Shown here piece after piece: positions 17,108 to 26,102 of a DNA stretch of 64,000 bases; position 1 is the first letter of the stretch, and the number at the start of each line of letters is the position of its first letter. The stretch is from NCBI GenBank assembly GCA_019694805.1, contig JAIBBG010000005.1:62001-126000 (forward strand), read 5' to 3'. Under the pieces are notes generated by a model. It was not told the DNA's origin. It searched no databases and was given only the letters and a program-made list of their open reading frames with translations. The position numbers were made by a program, and so were the translations under genes. The DNA comes from Flavobacteriales bacterium (lineage in GTDB: Bacteria > Bacteroidota > Bacteroidia > Flavobacteriales_D > Sanyastnellaceae).

Positions 17108-17704
17108 ATGAATTTCAAAATCAATCATATCAAGCAGGTATACCGGGGATTTCTGAATATTATTCAAGCAGAGGTAACTTATGATTCCTTCACAGATGGC
17201 GTTCAGATTTCGACCCAACGGGAAATGATGGAACGTGGCGATAGTGTGGCAATATTGCTCTATGAGCAGGATACAGAATGCCTGATCCTAACCAGTCAAT
17301 TTCGGTTTCCCACTGCACTAAAAGACCAAGGCGAAGGTCATCCAGATGCGGGATGGATATTGGAATTACCTGCAGGCGGACTTCATCCAGGAGAAGATCC
17401 GAAAAAAGCAGCGATTAGAGAAGTCGAAGAAGAATTGGGATATCATTTAGGTGATGTCACATGGATTTCATCCTTTTATGTTTCCCCCGGCGGCACCAGT
17501 GAACGAATTCATCTTTACTATGCTGAAGTCATTACCTCCGACAGAAAGAGCGCCGGCGGTGGACTCGATACAGAAGATGAAGACATCAGATTGGTAAAGC
17601 TTCCGGTGGTTCAGGCTTTGCAATTCATTCGAGATGGTCAACTGCGCGATGCCAAGACTATCATAGCCATACAATGGTTTAAAATGAGGAAATTTAACTC
17701 GTGA
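17108..17704 (+). CDS. Nudix hydrolase (ADP-ribose or nucleoside-diphosphate-sugar pyrophosphatase type)
   Basis: The 198-residue protein has a complete Nudix box: GGLHPGEDPKKAA followed by REVEEELGY, with the G-x5-E-x7-REVxEExG spacing. N-terminal features (YEQDTECLILTSQFRFPT) and the Pro-Gly-rich FYVSPGGTSERIHLYYAEV fit the ADP-ribose/GDP-mannose pyrophosphatase (NudF/NudK) group, which hydrolyses NDP-sugars with Mg2+. Start ATG 17108 was chosen; a longer frame to 17069 adds a non-conserved stretch. Divergent from the TPR/ECF operon and convergent with the second Nudix gene, so it is probably a single-gene transcript. Confidence 0.87.
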   Translation: MNFKINHIKQVYRGFLNIIQAEVTYDSFTDGVQISTQREMMERGDSVAILLYEQDTECLILTSQFRFPTALKDQGEGHPDAGWILELPAGGLHPGEDPKKAAIREVEEELGYHLGDVTWISSFYVSPGGTSERIHLYYAEVITSDRKSAGGGLDTEDEDIRLVKLPVVQALQFIRDGQLRDAKTIIAIQWFKMRKFNS

Positions 17705-17884
17705 AATCATCTGTTGAGGTGAATAAAAGTAAATAAGCACCGATCCTTCAATCAGATATTTTCACGGTTATTCTTTAACCCAAAGTATGCGGTTGCAATC
17801 AATGATTACACTTCAAGTCAGAAATGAAGATGCAGACAATTTGAACTGGAAATATGCATCTCATGATGAAAACAAAGTGAGGCT

Positions 17885-18511
17885 TTATTCAAAACCGAAA
17901 ACTTCCCGGAACTCCTGAACCATCATGGCAGTTGCGCCCCAGAGGGTATGTCCATTGACGTCGAAATATCGCGCCTGAATGTGTCGGTTCATGGTTGGAA
18001 TAAAAATCTCCTTTTCCCGGATGATATCGTGTTGCAGAAAATTGTTCACAGGAAACTCAATGAGCTCGACCACTTCCTGTGGATTTGGGGTAAAATCTGG
18101 TATGCGTTCAAGGCAAGCCACGAAGGGGGCCACGACAAAATGACTCGGTGGTATGTAGATTTCGTTCAACGTACCGACCACGTTTTGTGATTCCGCTTTG
18201 AAACCGGTTTCTTCCAAAGTCTCGCGCAATGCAGCCTCGAGATGTGATTCGTTGTTTTCAAGTTTTCCGCCAGGAAAACTGAGTTGACCACTATGCACTC
18301 CCCCACCCTCCGGTCGCTTCATGAAGACAGTCATCCACTCTTGATTTACGGGATAAAGCAACATCATGACGGCGCTTTCACGTGGTGGCGGTTGCATTGC
18401 TCGTGCCTGTTCTACTGATGAACGAGGATAACCCATCAAGGCCTTACCCCTGTTCAAACTTTCCGACTTCAGGCCGGTCATTAATTTGGATATGAAAACA
18501 TCATCAGTCAC
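17885..18511 (-). CDS. Nudix hydrolase, CoA pyrophosphatase type
   Basis: The 208-residue protein carries the NudL/CoAse signature upstream of the Nudix box (MKRPEGGGVHSGQLSFPGG) and the box itself (GGKLENNESHLEAALRETLEETGF). Proteins of this group cleave coenzyme A to phosphopantetheine and 3',5'-ADP with Mn2+ or Mg2+. The start codon is GTG at 18511, overlapping the end of the upstream lipoprotein gene by eight bases, so translation is coupled. The 180 bases between this gene and the facing Nudix gene hold no recognised gene. Confidence 0.88.
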   Translation of the reverse strand: MTDDVFISKLMTGLKSESLNRGKALMGYPRSSVEQARAMQPPPRESAVMMLLYPVNQEWMTVFMKRPEGGGVHSGQLSFPGGKLENNESHLEAALRETLEETGFKAESQNVVGTLNEIYIPPSHFVVAPFVACLERIPDFTPNPQEVVELIEFPVNNFLQHDIIREKEIFIPTMNRHIQARYFDVNGHTLWGATAMMVQEFREVFGFE

Positions 18512-20057
18512 AATGATCGATATCTAACGGATCATAAGCATAACAGCCCTTCATCCAGGTACCACCATTTGATGTCCAGGTGACACCGGCGAGGTCATCA
18601 TTGAAAGGACTTGCGCCAGCCACGTTACCTGTCATCGCAGCCGAAATGCCGCTAACTTTGAAATTGAAATTCGCGGGATCGCACAACAAAGGACCAATGC
18701 CATTCACCATGGTCACAAAATTGGCGCCTTCCTCCACACTTTGGTCCGTATCAACCAAACAGTATCGAAAGACAAAATCAGCCGGAGAAGAAGCGTCTGT
18801 ATCAATCAAAAACTCGTTGAAATCCTCCAACAGCGCATTGTTGCCATACATGATACAATTGTTCAACTGGCAATTGACCAATGGCCTTGAGTAGATGTTC
18901 TCTTCCTGATCTTTGTAGTAATTGTTCAGCACAAAAGCAGGAAAAGTGCGACTGTTGTCGCTCCAATAGTTCGCGAAAGTGCAGTTGTCCATGTGGTATT
19001 TTCCACCAAAACCAAGATATGCACATGATTGCCCACAATTGCCCACCAGCAGGTTAGTTCCTTTTATGGAACCATTTTGTCCCCAGAGACCAAAACCCGC
19101 CATATTGAGGATTTTGGTGTTCTCAATTTTCACCGAAAAATTGTTGGAGTTGTAATCTACACCTGTGGTATCCACTTGAATACCCATATTTCCATTTTTC
19201 AGAATGGCATATTGGATAATAGAACCAGGACTTTCATAGATCCAGATACCCCCTCTGACGATGCTGGCAATGTTTTGCCCTACTCCATTATCGATCGGAC
19301 AATCCAATTGAATTCCCCATTGACCGGGTATGTCGGCATAGGCAGGTTCGAGTCTGTCACCCTGAAAAACAACTTCATTGCCCTGTTGCCCGAGGATATT
19401 GATGGAACCTTTGTACACATAAATTCCAGATTTTCCGTGACAATAAACCTGCGATCCCGCTTCAATGGTGAGTGTTTCAGCAGAATCGACCGCTACAATT
19501 CCGTAGACCACGTGAGGTTTATCTGAAGCCCAGAAATTATTTCCATTTTCATTGCTGATGACTTCCGAGATCGGATTTCCGCAAGAATTTAAACCACCAT
19601 GAAAATAGGCATCCTGACCCCAGGCTTGCAGAGAAACAAGCTGTTCATTGCCGTTGGTGAGGAATCGCAAATCATCTTCCACGATGAAGGGAGTATTCTG
19701 ATTCCCAGGATCGACGGTCACTTCAACAAAAATGAAGATACTGTCATTAGGAAGAATTTCGATATCTGTCTGCACTGGACCATCGGCACCATCCACATTG
19801 ATTCGATACTGTGACCCCGTTCCGTTGACCAACGCGACTTCCGAAATTCTGATGCTTTCATTGTGACGGTTATAGACTTTGAGGTATTGTGTGGTACTGC
19901 CAATGGTACTAAACACCGTATCGAAAAAAATGGTATCTCTCGAAAACTCCAGCTTAGCGCTGCTATCCGTGGTGAATTTTTCTTTTCTGCAACAAATCAG
20001 CAAAAGAGAAAAACACAGGAGAAAAAGCGCATAAATGATTTTGTTGTTGTTCATCAT
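18504..20057 (-). CDS. lipoprotein with predicted parallel beta-helix
   Basis: The 517-residue protein begins with a lipoprotein signal (hydrophobic IIYALFLLCFSLLLICC). The N-terminal part (about 30-150) is an Ig/choice-of-anchor-like beta domain (KLEFSRDTIFFDTVFSTIGSTTQYLKVYN). From about 180 there are repeated short strands typical of right-handed beta-helix proteins (GSQVYCHGKSGIYVYKGSINILG, IQYAILKNGNMGIQV). A surface-exposed, cell-envelope role is likely and a catalytic function cannot be assigned. It has a good promoter 13 bases upstream of the ATG at 20057 and is followed, with overlap, by the CoA pyrophosphatase gene. Confidence 0.83.
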   Translation of the reverse strand: MMNNNKIIYALFLLCFSLLLICCRKEKFTTDSSAKLEFSRDTIFFDTVFSTIGSTTQYLKVYNRHNESIRISEVALVNGTGSQYRINVDGADGPVQTDIEILPNDSIFIFVEVTVDPGNQNTPFIVEDDLRFLTNGNEQLVSLQAWGQDAYFHGGLNSCGNPISEVISNENGNNFWASDKPHVVYGIVAVDSAETLTIEAGSQVYCHGKSGIYVYKGSINILGQQGNEVVFQGDRLEPAYADIPGQWGIQLDCPIDNGVGQNIASIVRGGIWIYESPGSIIQYAILKNGNMGIQVDTTGVDYNSNNFSVKIENTKILNMAGFGLWGQNGSIKGTNLLVGNCGQSCAYLGFGGKYHMDNCTFANYWSDNSRTFPAFVLNNYYKDQEENIYSRPLVNCQLNNCIMYGNNALLEDFNEFLIDTDASSPADFVFRYCLVDTDQSVEEGANFVTMVNGIGPLLCDPANFNFKVSGISAAMTGNVAGASPFNDDLAGVTWTSNGGTWMKGCYAYDPLDIDHCD

Positions 20058-20069
20058 AATTCTACCCTG

Positions 20070-20101
20070 CAAAGTTGGGTGAACATCGGCTACACATCAA
20101 A
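20070..20101 (-). promoter_or_regulatory. promoter of the beta-helix lipoprotein operon
   Basis: On the minus strand TTTG (20098-20101), 20 bases, CAACTTTG (20070-20077, one mismatch to TAnnTTTG), 12 bases before the ATG. Confidence 0.65.
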
Positions 20102-20392
20102 GTTTCCCGCTAAAAAGTAAGATAGCTTCGATCAAAACAATGCGATGATGGTGAGCCCCATGTCGGTTAAGTATGTTTTTTCAGGGTTTTGACCCGGCAT
20201 AAACAGGTGAATTGACTGAATATTGCCATGATTCGATTGAATTTCGAACAACTTCCCAAGTATCAGCATGAATTCCGTCCAAATTGATTTTCTTTGTCCC
20301 GATGTTTTGTTTTTTTTTACTGAAAAACGCAGAAGAAACGGAACATTCTGAGCCTTCTTTACGATATAAAGGTTTGATAATTGATCCACCCG
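20102..20392. other. divergent intergenic stretch
   Basis: No gene seen between the lipoprotein promoter (minus) and the lipoprotein gene at 20393 (plus). AAAGGTTTG at 20368-20376 could be a poor -7 box for the plus-strand gene. Confidence 0.4.
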
Positions 20393-21283
20393 ATGAAAAT
20401 CAATCTGATAGTTGTTTCTGCGCTGGCCGGCGCACTGTGCGCTGTAACCCTGTTGCAGTCGTGTGCAGACAATACTCCTCCCCCAGTCCAAAATTCTGTT
20501 GCTGATTCAATTGGTGTATCCACTTCAGGAACGATGAATTACGATGGAGAGATTATTTCTGTGCCTTCGCCTATTCAGATTGCGATGATGATTCAGAAGA
20601 GCAATCTTCCTTTCAAGCAGAACCTCATCAATGGACTTCAGAACAAAGACAAATACCTGAACGAGACTTCGAAAGCCTTGAACCTGGGCATTTATGGCGC
20701 CGATTTGGCTTATGTTGCCAATTACAATCTTGGACAGATCAACAATGATTATTTTGATGCCATTGCTTCCATTTCTTCTGAATTGGGCATATTGGAGAAT
20801 CTTGATAAAAAACTCGTAGCCAAACTCAACACCAATCTCAGTAACCGTGACTCCATTTTGAAACTCAACGCAGAGTTTTTTCGAATGGCAGATCGTTATT
20901 TGAAATCCAACCAGCGCACACAATTGAGCAGCTATATCCTGATCGGAGGATGGATTGAATCCTTGCACCTCGCAGCAGATGCCTCCATTGAAAATGCGGA
21001 ATTCAGATCCAGATTGGGAGAACAGAAATACACTGCACCGAGCATCATGCGTCTTTCAGAAAAACTCTCTGATCCGGCATTTGATAAAGTAAAAGGCGAA
21101 GTGACCAAATTGTGTGAATTACTGGCAGCTTTGCCAAGCACCTATTCATACAAACAACCCATCAATGATCAAAGAGAGAAAAAGACTTACTTGAGAAGTC
21201 AGAGTGTCGTGGAAATTGATGATGAAAAAGCCAACAGCATTAGAGAACAGATAAGAGTTGTCCGTAACCTGATCATTGAGTGA
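20393..21283 (+). CDS. hypothetical lipoprotein, Bacteroidota type
   Basis: The 296-residue protein has a lipoprotein signal ending in the lipobox LLQSC (about residues 20-24), followed by a flexible Pro/Ser linker and an all-helical domain (about 50-296; IYGADLAYVANYNLGQIN, YILIGGWIESLHLAAD). I recognise it only as a conserved Flavobacteriales lipoprotein of unknown function. Start ATG 20393 was chosen over the in-frame TTG at 20381 because it begins the signal peptide. It is followed with 2 bases between by a small secreted protein gene, so the two are probably co-transcribed. Confidence 0.78.
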   Translation: MKINLIVVSALAGALCAVTLLQSCADNTPPPVQNSVADSIGVSTSGTMNYDGEIISVPSPIQIAMMIQKSNLPFKQNLINGLQNKDKYLNETSKALNLGIYGADLAYVANYNLGQINNDYFDAIASISSELGILENLDKKLVAKLNTNLSNRDSILKLNAEFFRMADRYLKSNQRTQLSSYILIGGWIESLHLAADASIENAEFRSRLGEQKYTAPSIMRLSEKLSDPAFDKVKGEVTKLCELLAALPSTYSYKQPINDQREKKTYLRSQSVVEIDDEKANSIREQIRVVRNLIIE

Positions 21284-21285
21284 GT

Positions 21286-21702
21286 ATGAAATATCCAGTC
21301 ATTATTCTATTCGGTTTGTTGATGTCTATGACACAACAATCCCAGGCGCAATGCGATAGTTTAACCGATTATTGCCTGCGTTACCTTACTTCAGACTTTA
21401 TCAGTGACGGGCAGACGTACAAAGCACTTCTTTCCGGCGATGAAGTTGCCGAGTTTAGTACCACCTTATTCAAAGGAACAACATACCGAATAGCTGCATG
21501 CAGCGGCGCTTCGGACAATAGTTTGATATTTAAGATCGTTGATCAGGATAAGAACATCCTATTCAGTAATGTGGATTTTTCAACTGCTCCATATTGGGAG
21601 TTTATGGTTGAGAATACGATGCCAGTAACGATAGAAACCATGCTCGACAACAACAAAAGTGATTCGGGCTGTGCGGCAATCGTTATCGGTTTTCAGAAAT
21701 AA
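21286..21702 (+). CDS. small secreted protein of unknown function
   Basis: The 138-residue protein has a signal peptide (MKYPVIILFGLLMSMTQQSQAQ) and a beta-rich body (KALLSGDEVAEFSTTLFKGTTYRIAACSGAS, LIFKIVDQDKNILFSN) resembling small beta-sandwich domains of secreted Bacteroidota proteins. Cys pairs (CDSLTDYC; AACSG; GCAA) may form disulfides. No function is assigned. The ATG at 21286 is preferred to the GTG at 21280, which overlaps the upstream stop. It directly follows the lipoprotein gene and precedes the ABCG-type transporter by 72 bases. Confidence 0.7.
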   Translation: MKYPVIILFGLLMSMTQQSQAQCDSLTDYCLRYLTSDFISDGQTYKALLSGDEVAEFSTTLFKGTTYRIAACSGASDNSLIFKIVDQDKNILFSNVDFSTAPYWEFMVENTMPVTIETMLDNNKSDSGCAAIVIGFQK

Positions 21703-21774
21703 TACGGAGAGCTGCTTCAGGCAGTGGTTTTGCTTTTACGACCTCAATAGAAATATTCTGCACAATGAACAACC

Positions 21775-24700
21775 ATGAGTGCAGGAATATTAAGAGCTTT
21801 AATGCAATTGTTTGCGATCATTTCGGGATCCGGAAAAAACTCCGGACGCGAAATCGTTGCGGTGTTTTTGCGCCAACAACTCAACAAAGAGATGGTGAGC
21901 AAGTATCTTCAGGTGTATGAAGATTTTGCTGAAAAATTCCACAAAGGCAACAAGTCCGAAAAGCGCACCTCCATGACCTCTGTGAAGGTGTTGCGTATTT
22001 GCGATCAGATCAATGAAGAACTTCAACAAAAAGAAAAATTCTTCGTGGTGGTTCGTTTGCTGGAATTCCTCCGTGAATACAGTGAACGCGGAGAGCAAGA
22101 GCTCGAATTGATTCAGACAGTTTCAGATGCCTTCAATATTGATCAGGAAACTTTTCGCCAAGTAAGAACACTGGTCGAAACACAAGACAATGAAGTGATC
22201 AATGATCACGGTTTCCTTATTGTTTCCTCTGATAAAAGCTATAATCTAAGTTGGCTGAGATCGATTCATATCGACAGCTTGAAAGGTCATCTTGTATTCC
22301 TTCGAATTGAACAGGAAAACCTATTTTTCATCAGATATTTCGGACCGGATGAATTGTACCTGAATAGTCAGAACATCATACCCGGCAGAACATATGTGTT
22401 TGGTCAAGGTGCCAATATCCGTGGCAGCAAAATCAGTCCGATTTTCTACAGCGATATCGTGCACAATTACCTTGAAGCAGACAATAGACAAACCATTGTC
22501 TACCGAGCTGAAAACGTTTCCTACTATTTCCCGGGTTCAGGTAAACAAGCTCTTCACCAGTTTAATCTGGTTGAAGAAAGTGGAAACCTGGTTGGCATCA
22601 TGGGAGGAAGTGGCGCGGGAAAAAGCACATGTCTCAACATCCTGAATGGTAACTATTCACCCACTTATGGGAAAATCAATATCAACGGTATTGATATTCA
22701 CCATGAGAAAGACAAAATCGAAGGAGTACTTGGATATGTTGCGCAGGATGATTTGCTCATCGAAGAATTGAGCGTTTATCAAAACCTCTACTACAATGCT
22801 AAACTAAGTTTTGCAGATAAAAGTGAAGAGGAAATCAATCAAACCGTCACAAAAACACTTCAATCTATCGGTCTTTATGAATGCAAAGACCTTCGTGTTG
22901 GAAGCGTTTTGGATAAAACCATCAGTGGTGGTCAGCGCAAAAGATTGAACATTGCTCTGGAGCTCATCCGCGAGCCTTCGGTGTTGTTTGTGGATGAGCC
23001 GACATCAGGATTGTCCAGTCGGGATTCTGAGAACATCATGGATCTCCTCAAAGAACTTACCCTGCGTGGTAAACTCATCTTTGTGGTCATTCACCAGCCC
23101 AGCAGCGATATTTTCAAAATGCTGGACAAGTTGTTTATCCTCGACAATGGCGGGTTCCCCATCTATTATGGTAACCCTGTTGAAAGTATCATTTACTTCA
23201 AGCGATTGGCCAATCAGGTCAATCTGACAGAGAGTGAATGTCCTCATTGCGGTAATGTAAATCCAGAGCAAATCTTCAACATCATTGAAGCCAAGGTTGT
23301 GGATGAATATGGCAATGAAACGGAACACCGAAAAGTTGCGCCGAAGGAATGGAACAATTTCTTCAATGTCATCATCGGTAACCACTTGCAGGGCAAAGAG
23401 AAGAAACTCGACAGACCACAGAGTTCTTTCAGCTTACCAGGTTCACTTAGACAGTTCAAAGTATTTGTCGTACGTGATGTACTGAGCAAATTGGCGAATA
23501 CACAATATATGTTGATCAATTTCCTCGAGGCACCCGTATTGGCCTTCGTGCTGTCATTGTTCATCAAGTATTATCCGACGGCGAGAGGAGGAGAACAAGT
23601 CTACACCTTCAGAGAAAATCTCAATTTTCCTCAGTATTTGTTCATTTCTGTGGTTGTAGCTATTTTCCTTGGGCTTACCGTAAGTGCCGAAGAAATCATC
23701 AAGGATCAGAAAATCCTTAAGCGCGAGAAATACCTCAATCTCAATAGATACAGCTATCTCACCGCGAAGATCGGAATCATGTTTGCGATCAGTTTGGTAC
23801 AGACTTTCTGTTTCACGCTCATTGGAAATTACATTTTGGAAATTGAAGGTATGTTCTTCCCATTCTGGTTGGCATTGTTTAGCACAAGCTGTTTTGCCAA
23901 TGTCCTTGGCCTGAACATTTCCGCAAGTTTCAACAGTGCCAAGGTCATTTACATCATCATACCTATTTTGATTATTCCACAGCTTCTTTTCAGTGGAGTC
24001 ATTGTAAGATTCGACAGGCTTTATCCAGGAATCGCCAGTCAGAGCCGCGTTCCATGGGTAGGAAATGTCATGATATCCAGATGGGCATACGAAGCCATGG
24101 CCGTGTATCAATTCAGAAACAATGATTTTGAAAAACACTTCTTTGAATTTGATCGCGACAGGAAATATTATAGTTGGAAAAAAGACTATTGGATCAAAGA
24201 ATTGAAAACCAAAAGTGCGGATTGCCGAAAAATGATGCATGAGCACAATCCCGGTCAGCAATTTGGTTACAACCTCAATGTTCTACGCAATGAACTTACC
24301 AAAGAGATGGCAAGGATTCCAGATCTGTCCATTCCAAAAGTTGAAATGCTTCAACCAGGACAGGTTACAGATGATGTGCTGAACAATGTAGATGTTACAT
24401 TGGCCGAACTTGACCAATATTACATCAACAACTACAATGCAGTCAATCAGAAAAAAGAAGCAAGAATTGCTGAACTGACAGCCACTCCGGAACTCCGAGA
24501 TAAGTACCTGAAGTTACAGGATGCATGTTACAATGAGAGTTTGGAAGACTTTGCTACCAACAAAAACGACTTGAAGAAAATAGTTGAATATGATGAGCAG
24601 TTGGTGCAGAAGCACAATCCGATTTTCTTGACACCAACCGGAGGATTTTTCGATGCTCATTTTTATGCGCCATCTAAAAATCTCTTCGGCAAACAGATCA

Positions 24701-24852
24701 CCACACTATCGGCAAACATGCTTGTAGTCTGGTTCATGACACTCCTACTGTCTGTCATTCTTTTCTTTGATGGTATGAAAAAAGCGCTCGACGGGATCAG
24801 TCGATTCGCAGAAATTATCGCTGGAATTTTTAAGAAAAACTCGTCTAAGTAA
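21775..24852 (+). CDS. large ABCG-type ABC transporter with N-terminal TerB-like region
   Basis: The 1025-residue protein is a one-chain half transporter. Residues 1-130 are helical and resemble a TerB/DjlA-like domain; about 135-235 is a beta-rich segment. The ATPase follows: Walker A GGSGAGKST (about 276-284), signature SGGQRKR (about 382-388), Walker B VLFVDEPTSG (about 402). A CPHC pair follows at about 490. Six ABC2-type transmembrane helices lie at about 590-790 in the order ATPase-then-membrane, typical of the ABCG/White class. A roughly 180-residue soluble insertion with coiled coil precedes a last helix (about 985-1003). The substrate is unknown. It ends five bases before the convergent DUF1987 gene. 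Confidence 0.86.
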   Translation: MSAGILRALMQLFAIISGSGKNSGREIVAVFLRQQLNKEMVSKYLQVYEDFAEKFHKGNKSEKRTSMTSVKVLRICDQINEELQQKEKFFVVVRLLEFLREYSERGEQELELIQTVSDAFNIDQETFRQVRTLVETQDNEVINDHGFLIVSSDKSYNLSWLRSIHIDSLKGHLVFLRIEQENLFFIRYFGPDELYLNSQNIIPGRTYVFGQGANIRGSKISPIFYSDIVHNYLEADNRQTIVYRAENVSYYFPGSGKQALHQFNLVEESGNLVGIMGGSGAGKSTCLNILNGNYSPTYGKININGIDIHHEKDKIEGVLGYVAQDDLLIEELSVYQNLYYNAKLSFADKSEEEINQTVTKTLQSIGLYECKDLRVGSVLDKTISGGQRKRLNIALELIREPSVLFVDEPTSGLSSRDSENIMDLLKELTLRGKLIFVVIHQPSSDIFKMLDKLFILDNGGFPIYYGNPVESIIYFKRLANQVNLTESECPHCGNVNPEQIFNIIEAKVVDEYGNETEHRKVAPKEWNNFFNVIIGNHLQGKEKKLDRPQSSFSLPGSLRQFKVFVVRDVLSKLANTQYMLINFLEAPVLAFVLSLFIKYYPTARGGEQVYTFRENLNFPQYLFISVVVAIFLGLTVSAEEIIKDQKILKREKYLNLNRYSYLTAKIGIMFAISLVQTFCFTLIGNYILEIEGMFFPFWLALFSTSCFANVLGLNISASFNSAKVIYIIIPILIIPQLLFSGVIVRFDRLYPGIASQSRVPWVGNVMISRWAYEAMAVYQFRNNDFEKHFFEFDRDRKYYSWKKDYWIKELKTKSADCRKMMHEHNPGQQFGYNLNVLRNELTKEMARIPDLSIPKVEMLQPGQVTDDVLNNVDVTLAELDQYYINNYNAVNQKKEARIAELTATPELRDKYLKLQDACYNESLEDFATNKNDLKKIVEYDEQLVQKHNPIFLTPTGGFFDAHFYAPSKNLFGKQITTLSANMLVVWFMTLLLSVILFFDGMKKALDGISRFAEIIAGIFKKNSSK

Positions 24853-24857
24853 GAAGA

Positions 24858-25232
24858 TTACTTCAATTCTTCCACTTCGATCATCTTGAAAGGCACATTG
24901 ATGATGGCTTCATAATCTTCACCTGCTTCGAGCATGTCTTCGTCATCTTGTTCGTAGTACCAGTGAATGGTGACACGGTTACCTAAACCTTCCAGACGTT
25001 TAAAGAAGTCAAGCAAACACTTACTGCTGCTCGTATTGAAGTACTCCAACTGAACATGGACGTTTGTTTCGCCTGATGCTGACTTAGCATATTCATCCAG
25101 CCAATCGATGAGAGGCTTGTAAAACTCAATTGAGTTTTCAGGAATTGAACGACCCTTCAATTCAAGATGTCCATTGCTATTGAAGCTGACTAAAGGAGTC
25201 TTTGGTGTTGGGGTAAGCTTAATGTCTTCCAT
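24858..25232 (-). CDS. DUF1987 / SiaC-family regulatory phosphoprotein
   Basis: The 124-residue protein matches the SiaC (DUF1987) family, with LTPTPKTPLVSF at the N terminus, GRSIPENSIEFYKPLIDWL in the middle and the conserved YFNTSSSKCLLDF around Thr67. In Pseudomonas aeruginosa SiaC the equivalent Thr68 is phosphorylated by SiaB and dephosphorylated by SiaA, and the unphosphorylated form activates the diguanylate cyclase SiaD. No kinase, phosphatase or GGDEF gene is adjacent here, so the partners must be elsewhere. It has its own promoter and faces the ABCG transporter. Confidence 0.88.
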   Translation of the reverse strand: MEDIKLTPTPKTPLVSFNSNGHLELKGRSIPENSIEFYKPLIDWLDEYAKSASGETNVHVQLEYFNTSSSKCLLDFFKRLEGLGNRVTIHWYYEQDDEDMLEAGEDYEAIINVPFKMIEVEELK

Positions 25233-25249
25233 GTTTAAGTTGATGAAGC

Positions 25250-25281
25250 CGAAGCTAAAATCTTTTGCAAGATTCAGACAA
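25250..25281 (-). promoter_or_regulatory. promoter of the SiaC-like gene
   Basis: The minus strand has TTG (25279-25281), 21 bases, TAGCTTCG (25250-25257, TTCG variant of the -7 box), 17 bases before the ATG at 25232. Confidence 0.6.
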
Positions 25282-25336
25282 TCTGCGGTTTGTTTTCTAT
25301 TGATCTGTGTTCAAGTTTTAACAAGACATGCGTTTA

Positions 25337-25344
25337 TATCTTCG
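25337..25344 (+). promoter_or_regulatory. possible -7 element for the methyltransferase/ZIP operon
   Basis: TATCTTCG, one mismatch to TAnnTTTG, 17 bases before the ATG at 25362; the -33 region has only TTTT. Confidence 0.4.
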
Positions 25345-25361
25345 CCAACTCAATTCAGATC

Positions 25362-26102
25362 ATGTGCAAAGAAAGTGAAAATGAATGGTTCAGAGGTTGG
25401 TTCAATTCACCTTATTACCATATTCTTTATAAGCACAGGGATGACGCGGAAGCTGCGAATTTTCTAGACGCCCTTATTGGTGAACTCGCATTGCCCAGAG
25501 GTGCCGCAATTCTTGATTTGGCATGTGGTAAGGGACGGCATGCGATTTATCTCCATCATAAAGGATTTAACGTAACAGGTTTGGATCTTTCCGAAGAAAG
25601 CATCAAACAGGCTATGGAGAGTGCCAATGAAGGTCTCATATTCCACACTGCAGATATGCGCACATTTTCACTGAACGAGAAGTTTGACGCTGTCTTTAAT
25701 CTGTTCACCAGTTTTGGATACTTCGATCAAAAATCGGAGAATGTTCAAGTGATACAGCGAATTCACGCGCACCTGAATGATTATGGGATTTTTGTGATGG
25801 ATTATTTTAATCCGGCAACCGTTTGTTGTTTCAAGCATAGCGGCGATCTCCATATTGATGGAATTCAATTTCACATCACCAAAAAAATTGAAAATGATCA
25901 CATCATCAAAACGATTGAGATCAGTGATCAGGGACAACAAAAGCAGTTCATCGAAAGGGTTCAACTCTTTTCGTTGGATGAAATGATAAACATGCTTGAA
26001 TCCAATGGTTTCAAGGTTCTACACACAAAAGGGAACTATTTCATGGATGACTTCATGGAGAAAACCTCAGATCGCATGATTATTATTGCACAGAAATCAT
26101 GA
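25362..26102 (+). CDS. class I SAM-dependent methyltransferase
   Basis: The 246-residue protein has the Rossmann-fold methyltransferase motifs: motif I ILDLACGKGRHAIYL, the acidic strand end VTGLDLS, motif II FDAVFNLFTSFGYF, and post-motif LNDYGIFVMDYFNP. The N-terminal WFNSPYYHILYKHRD is typical of a Bacteroidota subgroup of unknown substrate. Start ATG 25362 (MCKESENEWF) is preferred over an earlier frame start at 25290, which lies upstream of the likely promoter. The stop overlaps the ATG of the ZIP transporter gene (ATGA), so the two are coupled. Confidence 0.85.
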   Translation: MCKESENEWFRGWFNSPYYHILYKHRDDAEAANFLDALIGELALPRGAAILDLACGKGRHAIYLHHKGFNVTGLDLSEESIKQAMESANEGLIFHTADMRTFSLNEKFDAVFNLFTSFGYFDQKSENVQVIQRIHAHLNDYGIFVMDYFNPATVCCFKHSGDLHIDGIQFHITKKIENDHIIKTIEISDQGQQKQFIERVQLFSLDEMINMLESNGFKVLHTKGNYFMDDFMEKTSDRMIIIAQKS

